Shown: piece after piece, positions 26,190 through 34,719 of the stretch | How the letters are laid out: each line of letters starts with the position of its first letter | Numbering within the stretch: position 1 is the first letter of the stretch | From: Duganella radicis | GTDB taxonomy: Bacteria > Pseudomonadota > Gammaproteobacteria > Burkholderiales > Burkholderiaceae_D | Reading direction: 5' to 3' | Assembly (NCBI RefSeq): GCF_009720825.1 | Contig: NZ_WNKY01000001.1 | Location: forward strand, 558,001 to 622,000 | Length of the DNA: 64,000 nt | Program-made: the position numbers and the translations under genes | The notes under the pieces: model-generated | Seen by the model: the letters and a program-made list of their open reading frames with translations, nothing else | What the model was told of the DNA's origin: nothing | The model's database searches: none

Positions 26190-27954
26190 CGTGATGCTGT
26201 AGCCACTGCTCCAGCATCATCAGCACCCAGACCATGGTGCCGTGGTAGGCCGGATGCTCCTGCACCAGCTTGCCTGTCAGTTGGTCGATAAAGCCGGCAC
26301 GTACGATGCGGCGCGTCTTCAGGTCGGCCAGGCTGTCGTAGGCCAGCGCCCGCAGATGGCCGTCTTTCAGCAGCCACTGCCCGAAAGGCATGCCGAAGCC
26401 ATGCTTCTTCTTGCGCAGGATCTCCGCCGGCAAATGGTGACGCAGCGCGTGCTTGAAGAAATAGCGCAAGCGCGTGCCGTTCAGCTTGTCGCGCGGCAGC
26501 AGACGCGCCGAAAAGGCCAGCATGTCGTCGCTGAGGAAGGGAAACGCCGCCTCTACGCCGGCCAGATCGCAGGCCGTGGTCACCTTGCGCAAATCGTTGT
26601 CGGCCAGCGTGTAGCGCAGATCCAGCGCCTGCATGCGGTTAATCTGGCTGAGGCCGTGAGATTCCCAATAGCAAGCGTTCAACTGCGCCAGCGGATTTCC
26701 TTCGTCCACCGCGGCCAGGAAATCCGCCTCCAGCACTTGCCCGGGGCCGTAGCGATGCAACAGATTGTAGGTTTCCAGCCGTGCCGGCATCGGCACCAGC
26801 GCCTGCTCGACGTAGCTGCGCGCCTTGCGCAGCAGGCGCAAGTCCAGCTTGCCCGTCAGCCCGAACAGCAAAGGCTCCAGCGCCAGTTGCCGCAAGCTGG
26901 ACGGTAGTTGCTCATAGCGCGCAAACACGGCCTGGCGCGCGTAGCGCTCGTTGCCGCCGAACAGCTCGTCGCCGCCATCGCCACCGATCAGCCGAGTGAC
27001 GCCGTCGGCACGCGCCATCTGCGCGCAGAAATAGGCCGGCACCAACGAGGAGTTGCCGAACGGCTGATCGCAAGCGGCGGTAATGCGCGGGATGGCCTCG
27101 GCCACGTCGCCAGCGGTCAGATAATACTCGTGATGGCGGGTCTGGAAATGGCGGGCGGCGATGCGCGCGTAAGCCATCTCATCGTAGCCTGCCACCTCGA
27201 AGCCGATCGAATAAGTGCGCGGCGCGACCCCGCTGACTTTGCCCAGCATGCCGGCCAGCGTGGAACTGTCCGTGCCGCCGCTGAGGAAGGCGCCGGTTTC
27301 GCCATCGGCGGCGTCGCGAACCGCGTCGTTCAGGATGCCGAGAAACTGCCGCCGCATCACCTTGAACGGCGATGCCGCCTCCTCGCGGAACCGCATGCGC
27401 CAGTAGACGCCGCGCTCCATCCGGCCGCGTCGCACCAGCACATATTCGCCCGGCAGCAGGCGATGCTGATGGCGGTAGATGCTGCGCGGCGCCGGAATCA
27501 CGTGGAAGTGCAAGTAGTTGTACAAGGCCTGTGGGTCGAGCTCGCCCGACGGCAGCGCGTCGGCCGAGCTGGCGAATTGCAATCCCTGCGCACCGCGCCG
27601 ATAGTGCATGGCATGCACGCCGCTGCGGTCCACAGCCAGCAATACCTGTCCGGACGCGTTGTCGATGACGCATAACGCAAAGTGACCGTGCAACTCGGCG
27701 CAAGCCTGTGCTCCGCGCGCGCGCCACGCCGCCGCCAGCCGCGCCGCCACTTGCTCGCGGCTGCCATCCAGCGTGGCCCGTCCCCAAACCGCCGCCAGCA
27801 GGCCTGGCGCCTGATGCAGGCTGACGCTGTCGCCAGGCGCCGCCACAGCAAGCGCGCTGGGGCCGTCTCTCAGCTTGAGAAGTGGATGGCCACCCGGCCC
27901 GGCGATGGCATCCACCGGCATCGGCATATTCCAGTAACCGCACAGGCCGCTCAT
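26119..27954 (-). CDS. Asparagine synthase-like protein with degenerate glutaminase domain
   Basis: 611-residue AsnB relative. The C-terminal synthetase half looks intact: the ATP pyrophosphate loop SGGTDSS is at 225-231, then DQPFGNSS and GGDGGDELFGG. The N-terminal half starts MSGLCGYW: Cys is at position 5, not 2, and the RGPD glutamine-binding motif present in the paralogue at 10743 is absent. Glutaminase activity is therefore doubtful; it may use ammonia or another amine and form an amide from an adenylated acid. It overlaps the decarboxylase gene by 4 nt (one operon with decarboxylase and ligase) and the convergent deacetylase gene by 71 nt. Confidence 0.85.
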   Translation of the reverse strand: MSGLCGYWNMPMPVDAIAGPGGHPLLKLRDGPSALAVAAPGDSVSLHQAPGLLAAVWGRATLDGSREQVAARLAAAWRARGAQACAELHGHFALCVIDNASGQVLLAVDRSGVHAMHYRRGAQGLQFASSADALPSGELDPQALYNYLHFHVIPAPRSIYRHQHRLLPGEYVLVRRGRMERGVYWRMRFREEAASPFKVMRRQFLGILNDAVRDAADGETGAFLSGGTDSSTLAGMLGKVSGVAPRTYSIGFEVAGYDEMAYARIAARHFQTRHHEYYLTAGDVAEAIPRITAACDQPFGNSSLVPAYFCAQMARADGVTRLIGGDGGDELFGGNERYARQAVFARYEQLPSSLRQLALEPLLFGLTGKLDLRLLRKARSYVEQALVPMPARLETYNLLHRYGPGQVLEADFLAAVDEGNPLAQLNACYWESHGLSQINRMQALDLRYTLADNDLRKVTTACDLAGVEAAFPFLSDDMLAFSARLLPRDKLNGTRLRYFFKHALRHHLPAEILRKKKHGFGMPFGQWLLKDGHLRALAYDSLADLKTRRIVRAGFIDQLTGKLVQEHPAYHGTMVWVLMMLEQWLQHHATPRASVVPADAAETVADPAPRA

Positions 27955-29177
27955 ACCAGCACCTCCAGCGGCAAGGGATGGCTGAGAAACGCGGTCGGGC
28001 TCGCCGTCAATCCGTAGGCGCCGGACTGGAACACCACCACAAAATCGCCCGGCTCGGCGCGTGCCAGTTCCATGCTGTCGGCCAGCGTGTCAAGCGGCGT
28101 GCACAGCGGGCCGACCACGGTGGCGATTTCACGCGGCCCCGCCTGCATGCGGTTGCCGATCGCCACCGGATAATTCTTGCGGATCACCTGGCCGAAGTTG
28201 CCGGATGCTGCCAGATGGTGGTGCATGCCGCCATCGGTAATCACAAAAACCTGACCGTGTGAAACTTTGCGTTCCAGCACGCGGCAGACATAGACACCGG
28301 ACTCGGCCACCAAATAGCGGCCCAGTTCCAGCACCAGCCGGGTTTGCGGCGATTCCGCGGTCAGGCCGAGCATGGTTTCGTGCAAGCCATCGGCTACGGC
28401 GGGCAAGTCCAGTGCCCGTTCGCCGGGGAAATACGGGACGCCAAAGCCACCGCCGATGTTGAGCACGCGCAGCGGCGCAGGCGCGTGCGCGGCCAATCGC
28501 AATCCCAGCTCCACGCACAAGCGCTGCGCTTCGCAGATCGCCCGGGAAGACAAATTCTGCGCGCCGCAAAACAAGTGAAAGCCCTGGAAATCCAGCCCCA
28601 GTGCGCCCAGCTTGCGCAACATGGCCGGCACGCGCTCGGCATCGACGCCAAACTGGCGCGCGCCGCCGGCCATCTTCATGCCCGCATATTTGAGCTCGAA
28701 TTCCGGATTGACGCGCACCGCCACGCGCGGTGTCAGGCCCATCTGTTCGCCGATGCGCGCCGCCCGCGCCATTTCCTCTTCCGACTCCAGATGCAACAAA
28801 ACGCCGGCCGCAATCGCGCAACGCAGCTCGCTACTGGTCTTGCCGGGGCCGGCAAAGCTGATGTGGGACGGTGGCATGCCTGCATCCAGCGCGGTTTTCA
28901 GCTCGCCGCCGGAAGCGACGTCGAAGCCATCCACCAGCGAGCCCATCATTTGCACCAGCGCCGGCATGGGATTGGCCTTGATGGCGTAATGCAGCTGCAA
29001 TTCCGGTGGCAAGGTGCTGCGCAGTAGCGCGATACGCGACTGGATGTGTTCGCGCTCGTAGGCATAAAACGGCGTGCGGCCGACCCGCTCGGCCAACCGT
29101 GTCAGCGTGATGCCGCCCAATTGCAGGCAATCCTCCAGTACCGGGAATTGCCGCTGTTCCGTGTGTGCCGGGCTCAT
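27951..29177 (-). CDS. PLP-dependent decarboxylase, exosortase A system-associated
   Basis: Fold III (alanine racemase-like) amino-acid decarboxylase of 408 residues, related to diaminopimelate and ornithine/arginine decarboxylases. The PLP lysine is Lys67 in AIKANP, the phosphate-binding glycine loop is LNIGGGFGVP, and the C-terminal GPLCTPLD keeps the Cys-x3-Asp spacing that ornithine decarboxylases use across the dimer. It would supply an amine from an unknown amino acid, perhaps one held on the acyl carrier protein encoded at 31585. It overlaps the ligase gene upstream and the amidotransferase-like gene downstream by 4 nt each. Confidence 0.9.
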   Translation of the reverse strand: MSPAHTEQRQFPVLEDCLQLGGITLTRLAERVGRTPFYAYEREHIQSRIALLRSTLPPELQLHYAIKANPMPALVQMMGSLVDGFDVASGGELKTALDAGMPPSHISFAGPGKTSSELRCAIAAGVLLHLESEEEMARAARIGEQMGLTPRVAVRVNPEFELKYAGMKMAGGARQFGVDAERVPAMLRKLGALGLDFQGFHLFCGAQNLSSRAICEAQRLCVELGLRLAAHAPAPLRVLNIGGGFGVPYFPGERALDLPAVADGLHETMLGLTAESPQTRLVLELGRYLVAESGVYVCRVLERKVSHGQVFVITDGGMHHHLAASGNFGQVIRKNYPVAIGNRMQAGPREIATVVGPLCTPLDTLADSMELARAEPGDFVVVFQSGAYGLTASPTAFLSHPLPLEVLV

Positions 29178-30733
29178 ACGCGAACCTCCAGTTCCTGCGC
29201 CAGCAGCTTGCGGTCGATCTTGCCGTTGGGATTGCGTGGCAGCGGCCTGTTGCGCATCTCGATCCGGGCCGGCAGCATGTAGGCTGGCAGGCCGCGCTTG
29301 CAGGCGGCCAGCACGGCGTCGCCGTCCAGCGCATCCCCCACGGCCACCAGCACAATCGATTGTCCCAGCAGCGGATGTGGCACGCCGAACGCCGCCACTT
29401 CCGTCACCAGCCCGCTGGCGTAGGCCACCTCCTCCACCTCGGCCGGACTGACGCGATAGCCGGAAGTCTTGATCATGTCGTCGCTGCGGCCGATGAAGTA
29501 GAGGTAGCCCTCGTCGTCGGCGCGCACCGTGTCGCCGGACCAGACCGCCAGCTCGGCCAGCGGCAAACCGTCGCGCGGCGGCAAATGGCGGAAACGTTCC
29601 GCCGTGCGCGCCACATCATTCCAGTAGCCCATCGACACCAGCGCGCCACGATGCACCAGTTCGCCCGGCTCGTTGGGGGCGCAGGAAGAACCGTCCGGCC
29701 GCAGCACCAGTATTTCGGCATTGGGGATGGCCTTGCCGATGGAGTCGGGCCGGATGTCCAGCTGTTCCGGCGCCAGATAGGTGGAGCGGAAGGCCTCGGT
29801 CAGCCCGTACATCAGGTAAATCTGCACATGTGGCAAGGCGCGGCGCAAGGCCTTGATGGTGTGCCGCGGCATCACGCCGCCGGAATTGGTGATGTAGCGC
29901 AGCCGCCGCGCGTGATTCCAGCTCAGGTCAGCCAACTGTATCCACAGCGGCGGCACGCCCGCCAGGCCGGTGATACGCTCGCGGTCGACAGCGTCCAGCA
30001 CGTCGCGCAACAGCAGATGATTCAACAGCACGGCGCAGGCGCCGACCGCAAACGCCGTGGTCAGCTGGCTCAGGCCGTAATCAAAACTCAGCGGCAGCAC
30101 GCACAGGATGCGGTCTTCTGGCGTGTTGGCCAGATAGCTCGACACACTGTTGGCCCCCGCCACCAGATTGCGGTGCGACAGGATCACGCCCTTGGGCTTG
30201 CCCGTGCTGCCGGAGGTGTACAGGATGGCGGCCATGTCGGTATCGATGCAGGCATGCGCCGCACGCGCCGGCGCCGTTGCCATGCTTTCCCGCCATGAGT
30301 GCAACTGCACGCCCTCCAGCGGCGCCAGCCCTTCCATCGATCCGATCACGATGATGGTGCGCAGGTCCGGGCAGGCGGCCAGCACCTCAGCCAGCTGGTT
30401 CAAGCGCTCGCGCGACGTTACCAGGATGCGCACATTACAATCGGCCAGGATGTACGCCACCTGCTCCGGCTTCAGCACCGGATTCACCGGCACGAACACG
30501 CCGCCGGCCGCGCTGGCGCCGAACATCGCCACCACCGCCTCCTCGCGTTTTTCCAGGAACACCGCCAGCCGCTCGCCGCGCCCGAGGCCGTGATTCAGCC
30601 AGGCATCGGCCGCCTGCCGCACCATGTGCGCCAGCGCCGCGTAGTTCAGGCCCACGCCCTGATACGACAGGGCCTGCCGCTCCGGCATCTCGCGCGCGGA
30701 AGATAAAATGAATTCGTGGATAAGCTGCGCCAT
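29174..30733 (-). CDS. Acyl-CoA ligase (AMP-forming), exosortase A system-associated
   Basis: ANL-superfamily adenylating enzyme, 519 residues, first gene of the reverse trio. The P-loop LYTSGSTGKPKG is at about 171-182, followed by YGLTEAFRST and, in the C-terminal lid, SGDTVRADDEGYLYFIGRSDD and the family lysine in NPNGKIDRK. It would activate a carboxylic or amino acid as the adenylate and load it on the nearby acyl carrier protein or on CoA. The acid cannot be read from the sequence. The start faces the forward GNAT gene across 159 nt, which should hold promoters for both directions, although none is clear. Confidence 0.92.
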   Translation of the reverse strand: MAQLIHEFILSSAREMPERQALSYQGVGLNYAALAHMVRQAADAWLNHGLGRGERLAVFLEKREEAVVAMFGASAAGGVFVPVNPVLKPEQVAYILADCNVRILVTSRERLNQLAEVLAACPDLRTIIVIGSMEGLAPLEGVQLHSWRESMATAPARAAHACIDTDMAAILYTSGSTGKPKGVILSHRNLVAGANSVSSYLANTPEDRILCVLPLSFDYGLSQLTTAFAVGACAVLLNHLLLRDVLDAVDRERITGLAGVPPLWIQLADLSWNHARRLRYITNSGGVMPRHTIKALRRALPHVQIYLMYGLTEAFRSTYLAPEQLDIRPDSIGKAIPNAEILVLRPDGSSCAPNEPGELVHRGALVSMGYWNDVARTAERFRHLPPRDGLPLAELAVWSGDTVRADDEGYLYFIGRSDDMIKTSGYRVSPAEVEEVAYASGLVTEVAAFGVPHPLLGQSIVLVAVGDALDGDAVLAACKRGLPAYMLPARIEMRNRPLPRNPNGKIDRKLLAQELEVRV

Positions 30734-30892
30734 GACGATAGGCCTTCAAGATGGACGGGTCTTCCATCATCCGGACAATCGGCACAGCCGTTCTTGATGT
30801 CGATCAAACAATGCGCGCGCTTGTGCTGGCGCAAACCGGATCGTTAGAGGTCATAGTCTAATCAACATCCCGCCCTCACTGGACCGATAGAC

Positions 30893-31618
30893 ATGACGAC
30901 CGGCCTGCGTTACACCCTCGCGCAACTGGGATGGTTGAATACCGCCTGGTACGTGCTGGCGCGCCTGCTGGCGCGGCTCAGCGGCGGACGCTGGACGCTG
31001 TTGCGCTACATTTTCGTCGCCCAGTACATCAGCGACATGCCACTGACGCCGATGCGCGGCGCCGACATTCACATCCGCGAGCGCCGCTCCGGCGACGGCC
31101 TTCCTTCAGGCTATCCGCGTCCACCACATGTGGTGCGCGACCGCTACGCGCAAGGCGCGCAAACGCTGGAGGCCTGGCGCAACGGGGAGCTGGCCGGTTT
31201 CCTCTGGCTGATTGCGGACGCCTATCAGGAGGACGAAGTGCGCGTACGCTACCGCCTTGCCTCATCGCGCGCCGGCTGGGACTTTGACGTGTGGGTGCGG
31301 CCGGAACAGCGTCTCGGCTGGGTATTCCGCCGCTTGTGGGAGGCGGCGCGGCAACGTTTGCGTCGGCGCGGTGTGCACTGGACATGCAGCCGCATCTCCG
31401 CCTTCAACGCCGCCTCGCTGCGCGCGCACGCGCGGATCGGTGTGGTGCGGCTCGGCCACGCCGTGTTCCTGCGCTGCGGAGCGTGGCAATGGATGATCGC
31501 CAGCCTGCATCCCTACTTCCACCTGTCGCGCAATCCCGCATCCTTTCCCCAACTGGTGTTCGACATCCCATCACAGGAGCCGCCATGCCCCTCATCCAAC
31601 AAGTCTGCCAGATACTGA
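30893..31618 (+). CDS. GNAT-like acyltransferase of the exosortase A cassette
   Basis: 241-residue protein with the overall pattern of a GNAT N-acyltransferase: an acidic strand region (AGFLWLIAD), then VRPEQRLGWVFRRLWEAA as the likely pantetheine-binding beta4-alpha3 region and FNAASLRAHARIG, the typical GNAT alpha4 motif (N-x-x-S). It heads a forward set with the carrier protein and the two hydrolases, so it may acylate an amine made by the decarboxylase. Its C-terminal 34 nt overlap the carrier protein start, so its last residues are unlikely to be constrained by function. Confidence 0.7.
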   Translation: MTTGLRYTLAQLGWLNTAWYVLARLLARLSGGRWTLLRYIFVAQYISDMPLTPMRGADIHIRERRSGDGLPSGYPRPPHVVRDRYAQGAQTLEAWRNGELAGFLWLIADAYQEDEVRVRYRLASSRAGWDFDVWVRPEQRLGWVFRRLWEAARQRLRRRGVHWTCSRISAFNAASLRAHARIGVVRLGHAVFLRCGAWQWMIASLHPYFHLSRNPASFPQLVFDIPSQEPPCPSSNKSARY

Positions 31619-31827
31619 GAACCACGCTGGGCCTGGGCCAGCAACCGCTCAACGAACATACGCCGCTGCTGGGCGCCATGCCGGAACTGGATTCGATGGC
31701 GGTGGCCAGCCTGATTATCGCACTCGAACAGCACTACGGCTTTGAAGTGCGGGACGACGAAATCAGCGCCCGCCATTTCGCCACGGTCGGCTCGCTCGCG
31801 AGCTTCGTCGCCAGCAAAATGGGCTGA
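31585..31827 (+). CDS. Acyl carrier protein, exosortase A system-associated
   Basis: 80-residue carrier protein. The start at 31585 (MPLIQQVCQILRTTLGLG) is preceded by an AGGAG ribosome binding site (31575-31579) within the GNAT gene, so the two are coupled. Ser37 in ELDSMAV sits where 4'-phosphopantetheine is attached, and the four-helix pattern with acidic helix II and III is complete. It probably carries the acid activated by the ligase at 29174. It is separate from fatty-acid ACP by sequence and context. Confidence 0.92.
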   Translation: MPLIQQVCQILRTTLGLGQQPLNEHTPLLGAMPELDSMAVASLIIALEQHYGFEVRDDEISARHFATVGSLASFVASKMG

Positions 31828-31829
31828 TC

Positions 31830-32669
31830 GTGGACGCGGCCTCCTTGAGCGCCCTGCCATTCTTCCTCAGCGCCGACGAGGGCGAGCGCTTTTGTCTGTA
31901 TCACGAACCGGAACCAGGCGTGCCCGCGCGCGGCGCCATCCTCTACATCCATCCCTTTGCCGAAGAATTGAACAAAAGCCGACGCATGGTGGCGCTGCAA
32001 GCGCGCACCTACGCGCAGGCGGGTTTCGGCGTGCTTCAAATCGATTTATACGGTTGCGGCGACAGCAGCGGCGATCTGTCCAAGGCCAGCTGGGACATCT
32101 GGCTGAGCGATCTCACACGCGCCTGGCACTGGCTGGCGGAGCGCAACCTCGGTCCGCGCTACCTGTGGGGGCTGCGGCTGGGCGCCTTGCTGGCGCTGGA
32201 CATGGCCACGCGCGTGCGCCCGCAGGCGCTGATCCTGTGGCAGCCGGCGCTGAGCGGACGCGCGCATCTCAACCAGTTCGCCCGTCTGCAAAGCGCGGCG
32301 CGGCTGTTTTCCAGCGCGCCGGCCGTCGAGCAAGACTCGGAAATCGCCGGCTACCTGATGGCGCCTGCGCTGTCCAACGCCATCAACCAGTTGGATGCCG
32401 GCGCCCTGACGCCGCGCTGCCCGGTGCAGTGGATGGAACTGAGCTGGCCCTTACAAGACGCAGCGGCCGATTATGCGGCGGCGGCAGGCGGTGCCCGTCC
32501 TGCGCTGCAAGCCGCATCGTCGCTGTTGATCGACCGCTGGCGCAGCGATGGCGCGCTGGTTGACGCTTATCCGCTGCACGGCGAGCCATTCTGGAGCAGC
32601 GCCGAAATCGGCGTGGTCTCCTCTCTGCTGGACGCCAGCAACGCAGCCATCGGCGCGGAGCCTGCGTGA
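31830..32669 (+). CDS. Alpha/beta-hydrolase-like protein 2, exosortase A system-associated
   Basis: 279-residue alpha/beta-hydrolase relative with GTG start two bases after the carrier-protein stop. The core strands are recognisable: ILYIHPFAEELNKSRRM (oxyanion region) and VLQIDLYGCGDSSGD. At the nucleophile elbow, where hydrolases have G-x-S-x-G, the sequence reads GLRLG, with Arg in place of Ser. It may therefore be a non-catalytic fold or use another residue. Function unknown; genomic pairing with hydrolase 1 and the carrier protein suggests offloading or editing of the carrier-bound product. Confidence 0.83.
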   Translation: MDAASLSALPFFLSADEGERFCLYHEPEPGVPARGAILYIHPFAEELNKSRRMVALQARTYAQAGFGVLQIDLYGCGDSSGDLSKASWDIWLSDLTRAWHWLAERNLGPRYLWGLRLGALLALDMATRVRPQALILWQPALSGRAHLNQFARLQSAARLFSSAPAVEQDSEIAGYLMAPALSNAINQLDAGALTPRCPVQWMELSWPLQDAAADYAAAAGGARPALQAASSLLIDRWRSDGALVDAYPLHGEPFWSSAEIGVVSSLLDASNAAIGAEPA

Positions 32670-33496
32670 TGACGCATCAACGCGTACTCCGGTTCCGCTG
32701 CCAGGGCTGCTGGCTGATCGGCATCCTGCATGTGCCGGACGAGCCATCGACCCGCGGGGTGCTGATTGTGACCGGGGGCCCGCAATACCGGGTCGGCAGC
32801 CACCGCCAGTTCGTCCTGCTGGCGCGCCATCTGGCCGAACATCACATCCCGGTCATGCGCTTCGATTACCGCGGCATGGGCGACAGCGAAGGCGACATGC
32901 GCGACTTCGAATCCATCGAAGACGATCTGGAAGCGGCCATTGGCGAATTCTTCACCACCATGCCGGGCATGAAGGAACTGGTGCTGTGGGGACTGTGCGA
33001 CGGCGCTACCGCTGCCGCCTTCCACGCCGCCAGCGATCCGCGCATCACAGGGCTGGTGCTGGCCAATCCATGGGTGCGAACGGAACAAGGCCAGGCCCGC
33101 ACCACGCTGCGCCACTATTACCTGCAACGATTGCGCGAGGCCGAATTCTGGCGCAAGCTGGCGCGTGGTCGCTTCGGCTTGCGTGGCGCGGTGAACTCGC
33201 TGCGCCAACTCAGCGCCGCCGCGCGCGCCCCGTCGCCGCAAGCCGCATCGCTGCCGGATCGCCTGCACCTCGCGCTCCAGCGCTTTCGCGGCCAGGTGCT
33301 GATCATCCTGAGCGGAGCCGATCTTGGCGCGCGCGAATTCATGGCACTGCCGCGACAGCACAAGCACTGGCGCACGTTGCTGGCCCTGCCGCGCATGCGA
33401 CAAACCGTCATCGCCAACGCCAATCACACCTTCGCCCGCCAGATCTGGCGCGATGAAGTGGCCGACATCTGCACGAAATGGATAGGAACATGGTAA
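32669..33496 (+). CDS. Alpha/beta-hydrolase 1, exosortase A system-associated
   Basis: 275-residue alpha/beta-hydrolase with HGG-like oxyanion segment VTGGPQYRVGSHRQ, FDYRGMGDSEGD, and a nucleophile elbow WGLCDGA, in which Cys replaces the usual Ser. A late ILSGADLGARE and ANANHTF supply the candidate Asp and His, so a Cys-Asp-His triad, as in dienelactone hydrolase, is possible. Thioesterase activity on the carrier protein is one option. An in-frame GTG at 32666 directly before the ATG is an alternative start; GGAG at 32657-32660 serves either. The end overlaps the next gene. Confidence 0.87.
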   Translation: MTHQRVLRFRCQGCWLIGILHVPDEPSTRGVLIVTGGPQYRVGSHRQFVLLARHLAEHHIPVMRFDYRGMGDSEGDMRDFESIEDDLEAAIGEFFTTMPGMKELVLWGLCDGATAAAFHAASDPRITGLVLANPWVRTEQGQARTTLRHYYLQRLREAEFWRKLARGRFGLRGAVNSLRQLSAAARAPSPQAASLPDRLHLALQRFRGQVLIILSGADLGAREFMALPRQHKHWRTLLALPRMRQTVIANANHTFARQIWRDEVADICTKWIGTW

Positions 33497-34719
33497 AGCG
33501 CGTGCTCATGATCGCCTATCACTACCCGCCCATGCGCGGCGGCAGCGGCATCCAGCGTACGCTGTCCTTCACGCAGTATCTGCCCCGTTCCGGCTGGGAG
33601 CCGCTGGTGCTGACGGTGACGCCGAACGCCTATCCGGACTATGACACCGCAGCCGGCGTGCAGGCACACCGCAGCTTTGCGCTGGACGCCGCGCGCCATC
33701 TGGCGATACGCGGACGGTATCCCTCCCTGCTGGCGCAGCCGGACCGCTGGGCGTCATGGTGGCTGAGCGCCGTGCCAGCCGGCCTGCGGCTGATACGCCG
33801 CTATCGCCCCGTCGTTATCTGGTCCAGCTATCCGATCGCCACCGCCCACCTGATCGGCCTGACCCTGCATCGTCTCAGCGGCCTGCCATGGATTGCCGAC
33901 CAGCGCGACCCGATGATCGACCACGATTATCCACCGGACCCACGCCGTTTCCGCATTCACCGCTGGATAGAGCGGCAGGCTATGGAACGCAGCGCCGCCG
34001 TTGTCTGCACCACACCCGGCGCGGTGCGCGACTTGAACGCCCGCTTCCCCGCACCTGCCGGCCAGATCACCTTGATCGAGAACGGCTACGATGAAGCCAG
34101 CTTCATCGCCGCCGAAGTGATGCGCGCACCCCGATGGCCGTCAGACGGACCATTCCGCCTGCTGCACAGCGGCGTGATCTACCCATCCGAACGCGATCCG
34201 CGCGCCCTGTTCGCGGCACTGGAAAAGCTGCGCGCCACCGGCAGCATCAACGCCGCCAATTTCCGGTTGGTGCTGCGCGCCACCGGTCATGACGATTATC
34301 TGCGAGGCCTGATGCGCGGCCTGGAAGACATCATCGAACTGGCTCCGCCGATGCCATACAACCAAGGTCTGGCCGAAATGCTCGACGCCGACGGTCTGCT
34401 CCTGCTGCAAGCCGCCAACTGCAACAACCAGATTCCCGCCAAGCTCTATGAATACCTGCGCGCCCACCGCCCGCTGCTGGCGCTCACGCATCCGGACGGC
34501 GACACCGCCTGCGCCCTGCGACGGACCGGCATCGACACCATCGCCCGGCTGGACTCCGCTGAGGAAATCGCCGCCACGCTTCCCCGCTTCCTTCATCTTT
34601 GTCGCGAACGGCAAGCGCCGCTGGTGCCGTTGCCGCTGATGGAGGACCATTCGCGCTCGGCTCGCACCCGTCAACTGGCGGCGCTGTTGGATCGCGTCCA
34701 TCACAAGGAACCATCATGA
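33478..34719 (+). CDS. Glycosyltransferase (GT4-like)
   Basis: 413-residue glycosyltransferase with N-terminal VLMIAYHYPPMRGGSGIQRT, the loop typical of GT4 enzymes of the Glyco_trans_4_4 type, then DQRDPMIDHDYPP, an IENGYDEASF hinge and LLHSGVIYPSERDP in the donor domain, with PAKLYEYLRAHRPLL near the end as in surface-glycan transferases. Two starts are possible: ATG 33478 (given) or ATG 33490, which overlaps the hydrolase stop by only 7 nt and has AGGA before it. The next gene starts 4 nt before the stop. Confidence 0.85.
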   Translation: MDRNMVKRVLMIAYHYPPMRGGSGIQRTLSFTQYLPRSGWEPLVLTVTPNAYPDYDTAAGVQAHRSFALDAARHLAIRGRYPSLLAQPDRWASWWLSAVPAGLRLIRRYRPVVIWSSYPIATAHLIGLTLHRLSGLPWIADQRDPMIDHDYPPDPRRFRIHRWIERQAMERSAAVVCTTPGAVRDLNARFPAPAGQITLIENGYDEASFIAAEVMRAPRWPSDGPFRLLHSGVIYPSERDPRALFAALEKLRATGSINAANFRLVLRATGHDDYLRGLMRGLEDIIELAPPMPYNQGLAEMLDADGLLLLQAANCNNQIPAKLYEYLRAHRPLLALTHPDGDTACALRRTGIDTIARLDSAEEIAATLPRFLHLCRERQAPLVPLPLMEDHSRSARTRQLAALLDRVHHKEPS

